Source: Flammeovirgaceae bacterium
GTDB lineage: Bacteria > Bacteroidota > Bacteroidia > Cytophagales > Cyclobacteriaceae
Direction: 5' to 3'
DNA length: 64,000 nucleotides
Assembly: GCA_020635915.1 (NCBI GenBank)
Contig: JACJYU010000002.1
Coordinates: forward strand, 124,001-188,000
The notes under the pieces: model-generated
Seen by the model: the letters and a program-made list of their open reading frames with translations, nothing else
The model's database searches: none
Told to the model about the DNA's origin: nothing
In this document: in pieces, positions 18,631 through 27,905 of the stretch
How positions within the stretch are numbered: position 1 is the stretch's first letter
Layout: every line of letters starts with the position of its first letter
Made by a program: the position numbers and the translations under genes

Positions 18631-18653
18631 CCTATCGCGAATATTTTACCTGA

Positions 18654-19331
18654 TTAATACAAGGCATACAAATCAAATTGTTTTTGCATTGCCCCGAATT
18701 CATCTTTGGTGATGTATTGGTTGGCCTTGGGGAAAATAATGTTTTCCTCTCGGAAGATATGGAGTTTCAACAACTCGATCAAAGCAAAACCCTGCTCCGT
18801 GGCCACGTCAAAAGTTATCGCCCGGGACGGCACATCCGGTAAACGCGCGGCAAGGGCATTAAAATTAAACATGAGCGTCATGTGCTGGCTTATCTTCAGG
18901 TGGTCATCTTCCAGCATGTCGATTGCGGATTTTGGAAAACTGCCGGTGCTGTGCTCCTTCTTTTCAAGAAGCCGTTGCTGGAGGAGCGGGAACAATACCT
19001 TCTCTTCTTTCAACTGGTGCTTTACCAACTGGTCGTCCATAAAAGAAAAAAATTTTGAAAAATTTTTGTCTATTTCCGCATCTGCCTTCCAGCCATTGGC
19101 CTTGAAGGCAATCAATGATTTCTCAAACACATCCAGTTCCCCTTTGATTTTTTCATGTTCGTCTATCAATTTTTGGAGCACAGGATCCATTTCCCCATAT
19201 GGAATGGCATCGGAGATAGGAAGGTCATACGCTTCAGGGGGGTCCATGGGTGAAAGTTCATCCGTGCCCGTGTCCTTTTCCACCATCCTTTTCAGGGGGT
19301 CATTGCTGTTTATTTTCTTTAAATCGATCAT
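18654..19331 (-). CDS. Hemerythrin-domain protein at the end of the nar operon
   Basis: A 225-aa protein with a hemerythrin four-helix fold: LIDEHEKIKGEL, HQLKEEKVLFPLL, LEDDHLKISQHM and KLHIFREENIIFPKA provide the His/Glu diiron ligands. It lacks the ScdA N-terminal Cys domain. It lies 13 bases after narI on the same strand, so it is probably the last gene of the nar operon. A role in oxygen or NO binding or metal repair for the nitrate reductase is inferred. It ends 23 bases from the convergent RIC gene. Confidence 0.8.
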   Translation of the reverse strand: MIDLKKINSNDPLKRMVEKDTGTDELSPMDPPEAYDLPISDAIPYGEMDPVLQKLIDEHEKIKGELDVFEKSLIAFKANGWKADAEIDKNFSKFFSFMDDQLVKHQLKEEKVLFPLLQQRLLEKKEHSTGSFPKSAIDMLEDDHLKISQHMTLMFNFNALAARLPDVPSRAITFDVATEQGFALIELLKLHIFREENIIFPKANQYITKDEFGAMQKQFDLYALY

Positions 19332-19344
19332 TTCATTTTTAAGT

Positions 19345-20094
19345 TTAATTGTTCTTTGGCCTATGCACCGACCACTTTGTGGCCGTGCTCCTTACTTTGT
19401 CCTTGTTCCAATTCCAGATTACCCGTTGGTAAGGCCTCCAGATATAGTCCAGGGGGGCCACCAGGGCGTGCATCAAGCGGGAAAAAGGAAATGACAACAC
19501 AATCAGGTAGGCACCTACAATATGCAATTGAATGACAAGGGGCATCGCCACCACCACATCAATCTTGGGCTCCAACAAAAAAATAGACCAAAGATAGGGG
19601 GTCAGCGATGAGGCAAACCAGGAAGATCCCCATCGGTATTCCAATGCTACCCAAAGCCCCAATATTACCTGAACGACCAGCAGGCCTTCCACTACGTAGT
19701 CCACCCAAGTGGAAACCACGCGGATACGGTCATTGGTAGACCTCCTGTAAATCAGGTTTGCCAGGCCCACCAACATGCTCAACCCAAAAGCAAAGGCAGC
19801 TACCTCCAATACCAATAGCCTTACAGGATGGCTGTTCCAGATCAACACGCTTTGCGGGATAAGGAAAGCAATCAGGTGGCCGAAGAAAAGGAAAACAATG
19901 CCCCAGTGGAAAGGCACGGAACCCCAAAACAATTTCTTTCCTTCCAAGAACCCTGAGGAAAGCGAAGAGATTTGAAATTTCACATGACGGTACCGGTAAA
20001 TAGTTCCGATCAAAAATATGACCAGGGCGAGGTAAGGAAGAATGACGAATAAAAATGTATTTAATATATTCATATCCCAACGGTTAATCTTCAA
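19345..20094 (-). CDS. narI: Respiratory nitrate reductase gamma subunit (NarI)
   Basis: A 249-aa, five-helix membrane diheme cytochrome b. Heme ligands are His63 and His73 (FHWGIVFLFFGHLIAF) and His191 and His209 (QLHIVGAYLIVLSFPFSRLMHALV), the classical NarI pattern. It oxidises quinol (menaquinone in this phylum) and passes electrons to NarH. The frame starts inside the narJ 3' end (11-base overlap); the ATG at 20073 is an alternative start. Confidence 0.93.
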   Translation of the reverse strand: MKINRWDMNILNTFLFVILPYLALVIFLIGTIYRYRHVKFQISSLSSGFLEGKKLFWGSVPFHWGIVFLFFGHLIAFLIPQSVLIWNSHPVRLLVLEVAAFAFGLSMLVGLANLIYRRSTNDRIRVVSTWVDYVVEGLLVVQVILGLWVALEYRWGSSWFASSLTPYLWSIFLLEPKIDVVVAMPLVIQLHIVGAYLIVLSFPFSRLMHALVAPLDYIWRPYQRVIWNWNKDKVRSTATKWSVHRPKNN

Positions 20095-20752
20095 TTTTCA
20101 TTTCGGTGCTCAAGGAGGCCAGGAACCCAGCGCCTTCTTCCTTCTCCTCCGCCCCCAACCCAAAATCCCGGACCAATATCGACAACAATGCCATCAAGGG
20201 TACCTGGTAAATCGTCCCCTCATGTTCTTTCATCTCAATTAGGGTTTTATGGTGTTTTACATACACCTCATTTTTTTTCTTCAGGGTTTCAGGGCCAAAG
20301 TCCCCAATCATTTTTTTCAGCCCGGGAACAACCACCTTTTTCAGCAGTTCCAGCCTCAATTCCCCATCATCCAGCAAGGCAATCAAGCGGACCACATTGG
20401 GCAAGTGGTCGGCCAGTTCGTGACCGCAGTCGTTGCCCAATGTGGCATGCTCCCGGTTTAGGTTTACCAATAGCTCTGCCCGCTTGTAGTCATCGCCAAA
20501 AAGCAAATACCCAAGGTCAAGTGTGGTGACCGCCTGTACTTCAAAAGTGCGCGTGTACAACTCCTGGATATCGTCCAGTGAAGTGTGGCTGCACATTTCG
20601 GCAAAGGGACGAAATTCGCCACCGATATCGGGATATTGCGCATCCAAAAAACCCTGTGCTTCCTTTGCACGTTCCTTGATCCCCTCCTCGGGAAAATCCA
20701 GGAGCCCTGCCATCATCCGGTAATGTTCGGTATCAATATTTTTTGTCGGCAT
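20084..20752 (-). CDS. narJ: Nitrate reductase molybdenum cofactor assembly chaperone (NarJ)
   Basis: A 222-aa all-helical NarJ/TorD-type chaperone (HYRMMAGLLDFPEEGIKE, DIQELYTRTFEV..TTLDLGYLLFGDDYKRAELLVNL, DCGHELADHLPNVVRLIALL). It binds apo-NarG and is needed for molybdenum cofactor insertion and membrane assembly. The genes narH and narI flank it (17-base gap and 11-base overlap), in the standard narGHJI order. Confidence 0.92.
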   Translation of the reverse strand: MPTKNIDTEHYRMMAGLLDFPEEGIKERAKEAQGFLDAQYPDIGGEFRPFAEMCSHTSLDDIQELYTRTFEVQAVTTLDLGYLLFGDDYKRAELLVNLNREHATLGNDCGHELADHLPNVVRLIALLDDGELRLELLKKVVVPGLKKMIGDFGPETLKKKNEVYVKHHKTLIEMKEHEGTIYQVPLMALLSILVRDFGLGAEEKEEGAGFLASLSTEMKIED

Positions 20753-20769
20753 TTCTGTATTTTTAAATG

Positions 20770-22320
20770 TTATACCCCCCTGGCAGGGGTGGCTTTAAAC
20801 CCAAACCCAACAGACCCTTTCTCATCACCGGTGAAATCCAACATCTCAATGGATTGCTCCCTATGGGAGGCGGGTATCACAAAACGGTCATCGAATTTTG
20901 CCAGGGATGTCAGGTAGTAAATTTCCTCTGCCTCCTCAGGGGTCAGCCCTGTGTCCTTCATCACCTGGTTTACTTTTGCTTCGTCAATGTCGCCAACGGT
21001 CTTGGCCCTCCTGTGTATCCGCACGGCCATCAATTTTTTGAGGACATGCTTCACTTTTCCTTCATCCCCCGCACTGAAAAGGCTGGCGAGGTATTTTAGT
21101 GGAAAGCGTGCCTGCTCTATGGTGCCCCACAGTTCTTCCGTGCTGGTGTCGTAGAGCCAGTTGTCGTTCCAATTCTTTGCAATGGAATCCATTTTTTCGG
21201 ACTGTGCCTTATTGTCCACCTCCTTCAGCGAAGCCATCACCGGCAGTAAGGGCGGCACATAAAACAACATTGGAAGGGTCCTGAATTCAGGATGGAGCGG
21301 AAGGGCCAACCCCCATTTTTTCACAAACTTGTAGGTAGGCGAATCCTGTGCGGCCTTGATCGTGGAATCCGCCACGCCATTTTTCTTGGCCGAAGCAATT
21401 ACCTCAGGATCGAACGGGTCGAGGAGGATGTCCAGTTGGCTGTCCACCAAATCGTTTTCGTCCGCAGAAGCCGCTTCGTGTATCTTGTCGGCATCGTACA
21501 ACACCACGCCCAGGTAGCGGATACGGCCCACACAAGAGTGCATGCAGGCCGGGGCATGTCCTGCCTCAATCCGCGGATAGCAGAGAATGCACTTTTCGGA
21601 TTTTCCCGTATGCCAATTGTAGTACGACTTTTTATAAGGGCAGGCCGTTACGCACATCCTCCAGGCCCTGCACACGTTCTGGTTGATCAAGACGATACCG
21701 TCTTCGCCCCTTTTATAGATCGCCCCCGAAGGACAGGAGGCCACGCAAGCAGGGTTAAGGCAGTGGTTGCAAATGCGCGGCAGGTAATAAAAAGCCATGC
21801 GCTCCAATTGGAACATTGCCTCCTGCTCGGCCGGGGACATGCTTTGAAGGTTGGGGTCCTTTCTTGCATAATCCGGTGTGCCACTCAGGTCATCGTCCCA
21901 GTTGGGGCCTGACTTTATATCAATGGGTTTCCCCGTAATTAAAGAAACAGGCCGGGCCGTTGGCTGGTCGTCCCTGGCCGGTGACTCGATCAAGTCCAGG
22001 TACTTATAGGTAAATGGTTCGTAGTAATCGTCAATTACGGGAAGGTGTGGGTTATGGAAAATATTCATCAACCCCCTCAATTTGCCTGCGCCTTTCAGGC
22101 TGATGTCGCCATTTTTCTTTTCCCATCCACCTTTATATATGTCCTGGTCCTCCCACTTGGAAGGATAACCTGTGCCAGGCTTGGTTTCAACATTGTTCCA
22201 CCACATATACTCGGCCCCTTTTCGGTCGGTCCATATATTCTTGCAGGCAATGGAACACGTGTGGCACCCGATGCATTTATCGAGGTGAAAAACCATTGAC
22301 ATTTGTGATCTTACATCCAT
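20770..22320 (-). CDS. narH: Respiratory nitrate reductase beta subunit (NarH)
   Basis: A 516-aa iron-sulfur protein. Clusters are seen as CIGCHTCSIACK (Cys16, 19, 22, 26), CNHCLNPACVASCPSGAI, and CRAWRMCVTACPYKK, where Trp takes the place of one Cys as in E. coli NarH and gives the 3Fe-4S centre. KSEKCILCYPRIEAG follows. It conducts electrons from NarI hemes to NarG. Length is about the usual 510. Confidence 0.95.
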   Translation of the reverse strand: MDVRSQMSMVFHLDKCIGCHTCSIACKNIWTDRKGAEYMWWNNVETKPGTGYPSKWEDQDIYKGGWEKKNGDISLKGAGKLRGLMNIFHNPHLPVIDDYYEPFTYKYLDLIESPARDDQPTARPVSLITGKPIDIKSGPNWDDDLSGTPDYARKDPNLQSMSPAEQEAMFQLERMAFYYLPRICNHCLNPACVASCPSGAIYKRGEDGIVLINQNVCRAWRMCVTACPYKKSYYNWHTGKSEKCILCYPRIEAGHAPACMHSCVGRIRYLGVVLYDADKIHEAASADENDLVDSQLDILLDPFDPEVIASAKKNGVADSTIKAAQDSPTYKFVKKWGLALPLHPEFRTLPMLFYVPPLLPVMASLKEVDNKAQSEKMDSIAKNWNDNWLYDTSTEELWGTIEQARFPLKYLASLFSAGDEGKVKHVLKKLMAVRIHRRAKTVGDIDEAKVNQVMKDTGLTPEEAEEIYYLTSLAKFDDRFVIPASHREQSIEMLDFTGDEKGSVGFGFKATPARGV

Positions 22321-22368
22321 AAGGCTACCTATTTATAATTTCAATGTTCATTAACACTTTTATTTTAA

Positions 22369-25300
22369 TTACCACACCACTTTGTCCATCTTCTTCACGA
22401 TCACGTGGGTGTCCCGGTTGGGGGCAATGGGGCCCCAGTAATTAAAGTGGAAAGTAAACTGGCCATAGCCACCGGCCAGGAAATTTGGCTTCAGGTGGAT
22501 ACGGGTAAAGCTGTTGTGGCCTCCTCCCCGCTTGTTCCCCCTTACCTGTGACTTGGGTATCCCGGTGGTCCGCTCGGGTACGTGGTACACAATGCAAACC
22601 CCCTTTGGAATACGGGAGCTGACCACCGCCCTGGTGCAATACACGCCATGGTCGTTGTAAACCTCCACCCAGTCGTTGTCCTTTATGCCCAGGTCTGCGG
22701 CATCCTGCTCGCTGAGCCAGCACGGTTCGCACCCGCGCGACAACGTCAGCATGCGTAAGTTTTCCATATAGGTAGAGTGGATATGCCACTTGCCATGTGG
22801 GGTGAGGCAGTTCAGGGTCTTGGCCTCTTCTTTTTTCAGCGTATCGCGCACATCCCCGTAAGCATCCGGTTTTGGCGATGGCTTATAGGTAGGCAGGTTC
22901 TCGCCATAGGCGATGTACAACTCGTGGTCAAGGTAAAAGTGCTGCCTCCCTGTAAGGGTCCTCCACGGCACAAGCCGCTCCACATTGTAGGTGTAGGCAG
23001 AATATGCGCGTCCGTCATGCATCAATCCCGACCACAGCGGGGACGAGTTGTACCTGCGCGGCTGCGCCTGCAAATCGGCATAGGTGATGCCCACCTGCTC
23101 ATACCCTTCCCCCAAATCACTTAATACCAAGCCTGTTTTCTTCTCGGCATTCTGATACGCCCTTAGCGACAATTTGCCATTGGTGAGCGTGGATAATTTG
23201 AGCACGGCATTAACGGCACTCTTATCTTCCTTTAGGGAAGGGTATACCTGGCCATCAATGCTTTCCTTGGGAAAGTGGTTGGAGTCGACCATCTCCTGGT
23301 ACACATCATCGCATGCATAGTGGTTGCCATGGGCGCCCAGCCCACTGGTTTTGAGGCGGTCGCCCAACGAAATGAACTTATCATAAATTTTGGTGTAATC
23401 CCTCTCCACCACCGATATGTTGTGCATGGTTTTGCCGGGTATCGCCTCGCACTCCCCTTTATACCAATCCTTCACTTTTGGCTGTGATATCTCCGAGGCG
23501 GTGTCATGCGACAACGGGGAGCACACAATATCTTTCTGGGGCCCCGAAAAATGTTGCTTGGCCAATTCGCTGGTATGCTTGGCCAGCAGCTTGAAAATAT
23601 CCCAGTCTGTCTTGGCCTCCCATACAGGGGCTATGGCTGCCGAGAACGGATGGATAAAGGAGTGCATGTCGGTGGTGTTGATGTCCGCCTTCTCGTACCA
23701 CGAAGCCGCGGGCAACACGATGTCCGAATAAAGTGCCGAGGAGTCCATCCTGAAGTTGAGGTCCACAACCAAGTCCATTTTGCCCTTTGGGGCTATGTCA
23801 TGCCACTTCACTTCTTCCGTATGGTCTTTGGAATCTTCCGCTATGGCATTGGAGTGGGTGCCCAGGTAGTGCTTCAGCGCATATTCATGCCCTTTCATAC
23901 TCGCCAGGATGGCATTGCCGCGCCAGATGTACCACACCTTCGGATGGTTCGATTCCGCCTCCGGATCGCTTACGGCATATTTCAACTCTTTGGACTTAAG
24001 CTTTTCCAATACATAGTCTGCAATTTCCTTGTCCGTTTTCATCCCTTTTGCCACTGCCTCCTTGCTAAGCTCAAGGGTGTTCTCATTAAATTGTGGGTAA
24101 AAGGGCATCCATCCCATGCGCACGGACTGAAAAATAGTATCCGCAGTGTGCTTCTTGGTCCAGTCGTTTTTCGGCACGGTGTTGTATTTGGAAAACTGGC
24201 CATCATAGCGGTACTGGCAGGTGTTGATGTAATGCCAGATAGGGGCCTGTTGCAAGCGTGATGAAGCGTGCCAGTCTTTGCTAAATGCTATGGCGCCCCA
24301 TGAATCGACTGGGGCCAACTTCTCCTGCCCCACATAATGGTTCATCCCACCTCCGTTTTTCCCTACGCACCCACACAGCATCAGCGCCATGATCCCGGAG
24401 CGGTACATGAGGTTGGAGTGGTACCAATGGTTGACACCGGCACCCACAATGATCATGCACTTGCCTTTTGTATGGTTGGCGGTGCTGGCCCATTCCCTGG
24501 CAAATTGTTCCACTGTTTTGGCATCTATGCCCGTAAAAATTTCCTGCCATGCCGGTGTGTAGGCCGCATCCTTGTCGGAAGGGCCCTGGGGGTAATCACC
24601 GGCCAGGCCACGGTTTACCCCGTATTGCGCCATGATCACGTCATAGACGGTGGCCACCGGGATTTTTCCGTTTACGGTATCGATATATTTTACCGGAACG
24701 CCCCTCTGCCGGTGGTTGTCCAAACCAAAATCGGTAAAGGTGACCTGCATCACCTCATCGCTTTTGTCAATAAGGGTGAGGATGGGGTCATACGGCTTAT
24801 CGTCCACCTCGTTCTCCAGCTTCATGTTCCAATTGCCGCCATTTTTTTCCCAACGGTGCCCTATAGCGCCTTTTGGCACCACCAATTTTCCGTTTTCATC
24901 AAAGCTAAGGAATTTCCAATCCCCGTTTTCGATCGAAGAGAACCCTCCCATTTCATTTGCCCTCACCAACTGGCCTGGCCTATAGTGGTCGCCATCTTTG
25001 TCCAGTTTCAACAACAAGGGGCTATCGGTATACTGTTTGGTGTATTCCAGGAAATAAGGGGTTTTCTTTTCGTGGTGCCATTCTTTCAAAATCAAATGGG
25101 TGACGGCCATCCAAAATGCGCCATCGCTTCCTGCGTGGAGGGGCACCCACTGGTCGGCATATTTGCACACCTGGCTAAAGTCCGGGGAGAACACCACCGT
25201 CTTGGTGCCATTATGCCTTGACTCTGCAAAAAAGTGGCAATCGGGCGTACGGGTCATGTTCAGGCAAGCGCCCATGTCGGCTATCATTTTTGCATTGTAC

Positions 25301-25980
25301 CAGTCTGCGCTTTCGCACACATCGGTTTGTTCGCCCCATATTTCGGGGAAGGCCGTGGGCAGGTCGCAATACCAGTCATAAAAACTAAGGTTGACCCCAC
25401 CAAAAAGCTGTAGGAAACGGGCTCCTGAAGCATAGCTCAACATGGACATTGCCGGAATAGGGGAAAACCCTATCACCCGGTCGGGCCCATATTTTTTGGC
25501 GGTATGGATGTTGGCGGCCGCCATGATTTCCATCACTTCGTCCCATTGTACGCGCCTAAACCCTCCCTTGCCCCTGGCTTTTTGGTATTTTGCCCTCTTC
25601 TCAGGGTCGTTTTGCAAGTTTGCCCACGCCTCCAGCGGGTTTCCTGTTTTTTCCCGCTCCGCGCGGTAAGCATCGATAAGGGCACTGCGGATCAACGGAT
25701 ATTTGATCCGCAACGGGCTGTACAAATACCACGAGAAGGAAATGCCACGCTGGCATCCCCTGGGCTCATAGGGTGGTATGGAGCTCTCCAGTAATGGGTA
25801 ATCAATTTGTTGTGTTTCCCACACTACTATACCGTCTTTTACATGTATCTGCCAGGAGCAGCCCCCTGTACAGTTTACACCATGCGTGCTGCGGACGATA
25901 CGATCGTGCTGAAAACGGTTCCTATAAAACTCTTCCCATTTTCTGGTTTGGGGCGAAATAATATCTTCTATCCAACTCAT
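22369..25980 (-). CDS. narG: Respiratory nitrate reductase alpha subunit (NarG)
   Basis: A 1203-aa molybdo-bis(PGD) enzyme reducing nitrate to nitrite. The FS0 cluster ligands are His33, Cys37, Cys41 and Cys76 (HGVNCTGGC, EPRGCQRG). The Mo ligand Asp is in DWYCDLPTAFPEIWGEQTD. The N-terminus has no twin-arginine signal, so the catalytic side should face the cytoplasm, which matches the presence of NarK and NarJ. Second gene of the operon, 23 bases after the dihaem cytochrome. Confidence 0.96.
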   Translation of the reverse strand: MSWIEDIISPQTRKWEEFYRNRFQHDRIVRSTHGVNCTGGCSWQIHVKDGIVVWETQQIDYPLLESSIPPYEPRGCQRGISFSWYLYSPLRIKYPLIRSALIDAYRAEREKTGNPLEAWANLQNDPEKRAKYQKARGKGGFRRVQWDEVMEIMAAANIHTAKKYGPDRVIGFSPIPAMSMLSYASGARFLQLFGGVNLSFYDWYCDLPTAFPEIWGEQTDVCESADWYNAKMIADMGACLNMTRTPDCHFFAESRHNGTKTVVFSPDFSQVCKYADQWVPLHAGSDGAFWMAVTHLILKEWHHEKKTPYFLEYTKQYTDSPLLLKLDKDGDHYRPGQLVRANEMGGFSSIENGDWKFLSFDENGKLVVPKGAIGHRWEKNGGNWNMKLENEVDDKPYDPILTLIDKSDEVMQVTFTDFGLDNHRQRGVPVKYIDTVNGKIPVATVYDVIMAQYGVNRGLAGDYPQGPSDKDAAYTPAWQEIFTGIDAKTVEQFAREWASTANHTKGKCMIIVGAGVNHWYHSNLMYRSGIMALMLCGCVGKNGGGMNHYVGQEKLAPVDSWGAIAFSKDWHASSRLQQAPIWHYINTCQYRYDGQFSKYNTVPKNDWTKKHTADTIFQSVRMGWMPFYPQFNENTLELSKEAVAKGMKTDKEIADYVLEKLKSKELKYAVSDPEAESNHPKVWYIWRGNAILASMKGHEYALKHYLGTHSNAIAEDSKDHTEEVKWHDIAPKGKMDLVVDLNFRMDSSALYSDIVLPAASWYEKADINTTDMHSFIHPFSAAIAPVWEAKTDWDIFKLLAKHTSELAKQHFSGPQKDIVCSPLSHDTASEISQPKVKDWYKGECEAIPGKTMHNISVVERDYTKIYDKFISLGDRLKTSGLGAHGNHYACDDVYQEMVDSNHFPKESIDGQVYPSLKEDKSAVNAVLKLSTLTNGKLSLRAYQNAEKKTGLVLSDLGEGYEQVGITYADLQAQPRRYNSSPLWSGLMHDGRAYSAYTYNVERLVPWRTLTGRQHFYLDHELYIAYGENLPTYKPSPKPDAYGDVRDTLKKEEAKTLNCLTPHGKWHIHSTYMENLRMLTLSRGCEPCWLSEQDAADLGIKDNDWVEVYNDHGVYCTRAVVSSRIPKGVCIVYHVPERTTGIPKSQVRGNKRGGGHNSFTRIHLKPNFLAGGYGQFTFHFNYWGPIAPNRDTHVIVKKMDKVVW

Positions 25981-26003
25981 ATTTGAAGGTTAAGACGTGT
26001 ATA

Positions 26004-26885
26004 TTAATAAGGTGATGATTTTAATTGCCGGTCATATATCCGTTGGTTTACGGCCTGCTTCCTTCGGTTTTTCCATACCAGGGAATAAACAATGAGGAGT
26101 GCGACAAAGCACACGCCCCCTGTCCATAGAAAATACTGCATGTAATTACGCGCATGCTGATCGTATTGCTGTTCGTTGGCGTATTTCAAAAAAGCCGTGA
26201 TGTCGTACACCTCATCGTCCGTGACGGCCGCATTTTGATAGGCCTGCCGCATGGCAGGAAATGGCGAGCTGCTGACAATTCCCCTGACCCCGGCTTCGTT
26301 CATCCTGGCAAATACATCCGTAAGGTCCTTGGCCAAAAGCCCTCCCCCAATCAACCTATCGTTCTTTACATTGTGGCAGGAAATACATGCCGGGCCACGC
26401 CCTTCCAACCTCTGCTCTCCGGCAAACAGCATCCTGCCTACCTCAATCTCGGATGGGGTGGCCTCGTCAACGGACCGTACGGGTTCCTCGGGTTCCGCGT
26501 TTACCTCCCCTGTGGGCTGGCCTTCATCTGCCTTGGCCACGTACCCGGGACTTTTTGTTTTGATATAGCCCAAAATGGATTTGATCTCATCAGCATTGTA
26601 TGGGGCATCCGGCATGATCATTTGGTTGTATTCCTTAAAGAGGGCCACCGCATCGGGGTCACCTTTGTTGATCATGGTTTGCGATGAAGTAATAAATTCC
26701 AACAACCAGGCTTCCGACCTCCTTTTGTTGACATCAACCAGGTCGGGGCCTATAAGCTTGCCTTTATTAATGGTATGGCAGGTGGCGCAAAATGAAGTGA
26801 AAAGAATTTCAGGGCTTCGTTGTGCAAAAACGGTGAAAGCGAAGGTCGTTAACACAAAACAAAAAACCAGCTTTGACTGCTTCAT
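26004..26885 (-). CDS. Dihaem c-type cytochrome leading the nar operon (NarC-like)
   Basis: A 293-aa protein: signal peptide (VLTTFAFTVFAQ), heme c site 1 CATCH (~residue 33), a linker rich in Glu/Pro, heme site 2 CISCH (~169), and a C-terminal membrane helix (YFLWTGGVCFVALLIVYSLVW) followed by basic residues. Axial Met candidates are in MIMPDAPY and the AMRQ region. Thermus nar operons also begin with a dihaem cytochrome, so a role in electron delivery around NarGHI or to other reductases is plausible. First gene of the operon; the shared palindrome lies 52 bases upstream. Confidence 0.85.
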   Translation of the reverse strand: MKQSKLVFCFVLTTFAFTVFAQRSPEILFTSFCATCHTINKGKLIGPDLVDVNKRRSEAWLLEFITSSQTMINKGDPDAVALFKEYNQMIMPDAPYNADEIKSILGYIKTKSPGYVAKADEGQPTGEVNAEPEEPVRSVDEATPSEIEVGRMLFAGEQRLEGRGPACISCHNVKNDRLIGGGLLAKDLTDVFARMNEAGVRGIVSSSPFPAMRQAYQNAAVTDDEVYDITAFLKYANEQQYDQHARNYMQYFLWTGGVCFVALLIVYSLVWKNRRKQAVNQRIYDRQLKSSPY

Positions 26886-26936
26886 AACTTTGGATTGGAT
26901 ATGTTAGGATAAATATCTAATTTTCATATGAACAAT

Positions 26937-26956
26937 AAAAGACTTATTTATCTTTT
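26937..26956. promoter_or_regulatory. Shared 20-bp palindromic operator, site 2 (nar operon)
   Basis: AAAAGAC-TTATTT-ATCTTTT, the best complete copy with two A/T-rich flanks. It lies in the 190-base gap between the nar operon (minus) and the YwqK-like gene (plus). No clear TAnnTTTG box was seen at the expected distance on either strand, so the nar promoter may need an activator. Confidence 0.7.
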
Positions 26957-27075
26957 ATTATTGAAATTTTTTAACGGTCGTTACGGGATGGAAATGGTGT
27001 TAACAGGGTTCCAGCTTGTCGTTAATTAGAATAAGTCTAAACAAGAAAATAAATGCCCCTCCTACACAATAATTG

Positions 27076-27552
27076 ATGCGCCCCGGCAACAACATATTGC
27101 ACTTTGCCAAGGTCATTGGGCTGTTGTTAATCGTGGCCATGATATGGCTTACCGCCAATCGCACCAGTGCCCCGGCACGGTATTCCAACGACCAGCCAAA
27201 GGCCACGGGCAATTTTGCGGAAGGGGGTGCCGAAGGGACCTGGACATGGTGGTACCCCAACGGGAAAAAGATGAGCGAAGGGGTGTTTGTAAAAGGAAAA
27301 CGCAACGGGATATGGCATACCTGGTATGGCCATGGACAGAAAAAAAGCGAGGCTACCTACAAAGACGATAAACTGAACGGCCCCTACACCACTTGGCATG
27401 AAAATGGGAAAATAAAATCACTGCGGCACTATAAGGACGACCTGCTGGACGGGGCACAACAGTATTATGACACAGCAGGGATATTGATAATGGAAAAATT
27501 TTATATTGGAGGGGAAGTGGCCACAAAAGGCAAGGACAACAACAATCATTAA
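27076..27552 (+). CDS. MORN-repeat/YwqK-like membrane-anchored protein
   Basis: A 158-aa protein with one N-terminal hydrophobic segment and four MORN-like repeats: GTWTWWYPNGKKMSEG, GIWHTWYGHGQKKSEA, GPYTTWHENGKIKSLR and GAQQYYDTAGILIMEKF. This repeat type is found in YwqK-like proteins of Bacteroidota; function is generally unknown. The start is ATG 27076, since the upstream extension begins with TTG. It faces the nar operon divergently and may share the palindromic operator. Confidence 0.75.
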   Translation: MRPGNNILHFAKVIGLLLIVAMIWLTANRTSAPARYSNDQPKATGNFAEGGAEGTWTWWYPNGKKMSEGVFVKGKRNGIWHTWYGHGQKKSEATYKDDKLNGPYTTWHENGKIKSLRHYKDDLLDGAQQYYDTAGILIMEKFYIGGEVATKGKDNNNH

Positions 27553-27569
27553 ATTAAAATACCGAAACG

Positions 27570-27902
27570 ATGGCAAAAAAGACAATGCCCAAACCACCCA
27601 GGTTTTACGAACAATTTGTTGAAAAATTCCCACAAGTGGCCGGGGCTTATGAGGCACTGGGCGATGCCGTGCATGGCCAGGGCCCTTTAAACGAACGCGA
27701 CCGTGCACTCATCAAGTTGGCCATTTCGGGAAGCCATTTGTACAGCAGTGCCTTCAAGGCACATATTCGAAAGGCAACCGCATGCGGGGTTTCCCGTGAG
27801 GAGATTGAACAGGTTGTGTTGCTGCTGTTGCCCACGGTTGGCTTTCCCACGATGATGGCGGCCATGGGGATAGTAGAGGAACAAATGGGCAAAAAACAGT
27901 AA
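27570..27902 (+). CDS. Carboxymuconolactone decarboxylase (AhpD-like) family protein
   Basis: A 110-aa all-helical CMD-family protein (LNERDRALIKLAISGSHLYSSAFKAHIRKATACGVSREEIEQVV and PTVGFPTMMAAMGI). The AhpD CxxC redox pair is absent; only one Cys (ATACGVS) is present, so disulfide reductase activity is doubtful. It follows the MORN gene by 17 bases and ends 3 bases before the convergent TehA-like gene. Confidence 0.82.
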   Translation: MAKKTMPKPPRFYEQFVEKFPQVAGAYEALGDAVHGQGPLNERDRALIKLAISGSHLYSSAFKAHIRKATACGVSREEIEQVVLLLLPTVGFPTMMAAMGIVEEQMGKKQ

Positions 27903-27905
27903 GCC

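Noticed and set aside
23506..24261. 250-codon plus-strand frame inside narG
   Set aside because: It is opposite a clearly conserved gene and shows no domain or plausible start.
26902..26920. TTAGGATAAATATCTAA-like inverted sequence upstream of the dihaem cytochrome
   Set aside because: A/T-rich and imperfect; no second copy seen, so it cannot be told from chance.
27570..27902. Calling the CMD-family protein an AhpD alkylhydroperoxidase
   Set aside because: The CxxC redox motif is missing; only the family assignment is supported.
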